NCBI GenBank assembly: GCA_019242385.1
Contig: JAFAVO010000222.1
Span: forward strand, 1-6,661
DNA length: 6,661 nt
Reading direction: 5' to 3'
Origin: Gammaproteobacteria bacterium
GTDB taxonomy: Bacteria > Pseudomonadota > Gammaproteobacteria > Steroidobacterales > Steroidobacteraceae
Made by a program: the position numbers and the translations under genes. The notes beneath the pieces were generated by a model. It had not been told where the DNA came from and did no database searches. It saw only the letters and a list, made by a program, of their open reading frames with translations. Shown piece after piece: positions 5,956 through 6,661 of the stretch (its first letter is position 1; each line of letters begins with the position of its first letter).

Positions 5956-6661
5956 CTAGGAGCATACCGGTGCGAAGCGCTCATCCGCACGCACCAGAAG
6001 CCACAATGCGGCTGAAGCGACGCAGCATGCCGCGGCTATGATGAAGGCCAGATTCCACTCCCCGCGTCCCGAGAGATACCCGAGCAGCGGGTAGAGGAGC
6101 ACTCCGCCCAGGTTGCCGCCCGTGTTGACCACGCCAAAGCCGGACATGCTGTCGGCCCGGGCGATCTGCATGGTGGCCGCCGCCACCGGCCCTTCGTTGA
6201 GCTCCACGCAGCCGTACGCCAGCACGAAGCAGGCCACCGCCATGAGCGCATTCGCCGCATACGCACCGCACAGCAGCAGTACGGCCGCCGCGGGCAGCGC
6301 CACGATCGGCACCAGCCGGGGTCCCCAGCGCAGCCCGAAACGAGCCACGGAGCGGTCGGTCAGGAGCCCACCGAGCCACGCACCCAGGGCGGCACCTACC
6401 GGCGGCAACATGGCGAGCCAGCCGCTGTCCATCTGGCCCAGATGCCGATGCTGGGTGAGGTACAGGAATGGTGCCGCCATCAGCTGATAGAAGGCGACGT
6501 TCTCCAGCAGATATGAGATCGCCAGCAGCAGCAGGCTGCGCTGGCGCAGCAGCGCCAGACAACGGCGCAGGGTGGTCGGCGCGGGTGGCTCGTGACCGCC
6601 GCCGTCGAGCTCGGCGAGCTCGCGGGCGCTTACCGAGGGATGCTGCTGCGGCAGGTCACGC
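5956..6661 (-). CDS. MFS transporter, C-terminal half (5' end beyond window)
   Basis: Inner-membrane major facilitator superfamily permease. The frame is open from the right edge to a TAG at 5958-5956, giving 234 residues. Fragment residues 1-20 (RDLPQQHPSVSARELAEL) resemble the central loop of the anion:cation symporter type (dP..HP.vs..EL), after which I count six membrane segments (about 42-65, 80-100, 115-135, 137-154, 174-196, 203-223), i.e. TM7-12. GGLLTDRSVARFG after TM8 is the repeated MFS loop motif. N155-E156-G157 at the end of TM10 and the Gly-rich NTGGNLGG in TM11 also suit the family. The substrate cannot be told; organic anions are the usual cargo of this group. An ATG at 6480 is internal (within TM7), not the start. 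It is followed by qor with only two bases between, so the pair is probably one operon. Confidence 0.88.
   Translation of the reverse strand, partial: RDLPQQHPSVSARELAELDGGGHEPPAPTTLRRCLALLRQRSLLLLAISYLLENVAFYQLMAAPFLYLTQHRHLGQMDSGWLAMLPPVGAALGAWLGGLLTDRSVARFGLRWGPRLVPIVALPAAAVLLLCGAYAANALMAVACFVLAYGCVELNEGPVAAATMQIARADSMSGFGVVNTGGNLGGVLLYPLLGYLSGRGEWNLAFIIAAACCVASAALWLLVRADERFAPVCS

Noticed and set aside
5981..6562. Alternative minus-strand frame over the MFS gene
   Set aside because: The overlapping frame that is open to the window edge encodes six hydrophobic segments and MFS loop motifs; this one does not.

Overview
The window is GC-rich throughout, with coding density and protein types (E. 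coli-like quinone oxidoreductase, IlvH and GloA relatives) that suggest the chromosome of a high-GC proteobacterium. A gammaproteobacterium of the Steroidobacter/Xanthomonas/Nevskia kind is my best guess, but the lineage is inferred from protein resemblance only. I see no mobile element, CRISPR array, tRNA or rRNA. Almost every base is in a gene; the only non-coding stretch of note is the 138 bp between the two acetolactate synthase genes.

Layout. On the minus strand, reading from about 4292 down to the left edge, three tightly packed genes look like one operon: an acetolactate synthase (ALS) large subunit (4292-2445), a secreted metal-dependent amidohydrolase (2445-415, start overlapping the ALS stop as TGATG) and a glyoxalase I-type VOC protein (404 to beyond base 1). 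On the plus strand, the ALS regulatory small subunit ilvH/ilvN (4431-4943) starts head-to-head with the large subunit. It runs convergently, 26 bp apart, into a second minus-strand pair: an MFS transporter (C-terminal half only, entering from the right edge) followed by a zinc-independent NADPH:quinone oxidoreductase (5953-4970).

How they fit together. The ALS large and small subunits should make the first committed enzyme of branched-chain amino acid synthesis, with valine feedback through the ACT domain of the small subunit. Normally the two genes sit in one operon; here they diverge from a shared control region. That region holds inverted repeats, a -10-like element, and a pair of overlapping hairpins ending in a T-run just before ilvH. 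The large subunit also departs from the usual ALS sequence at several positions near the cofactor. The exported amidohydrolase is translationally coupled to the ALS gene, which is an unexpected partner; any metabolic link (for example extracytoplasmic peptide or amide breakdown) is speculation. The glyoxalase and quinone oxidoreductase are typical detoxification enzymes.

The most interesting points are the split, divergent ALS subunit genes, the attenuator-like leader of ilvH, and the unusual cofactor-site residues of the large subunit. None amounts to a demonstrated new system.
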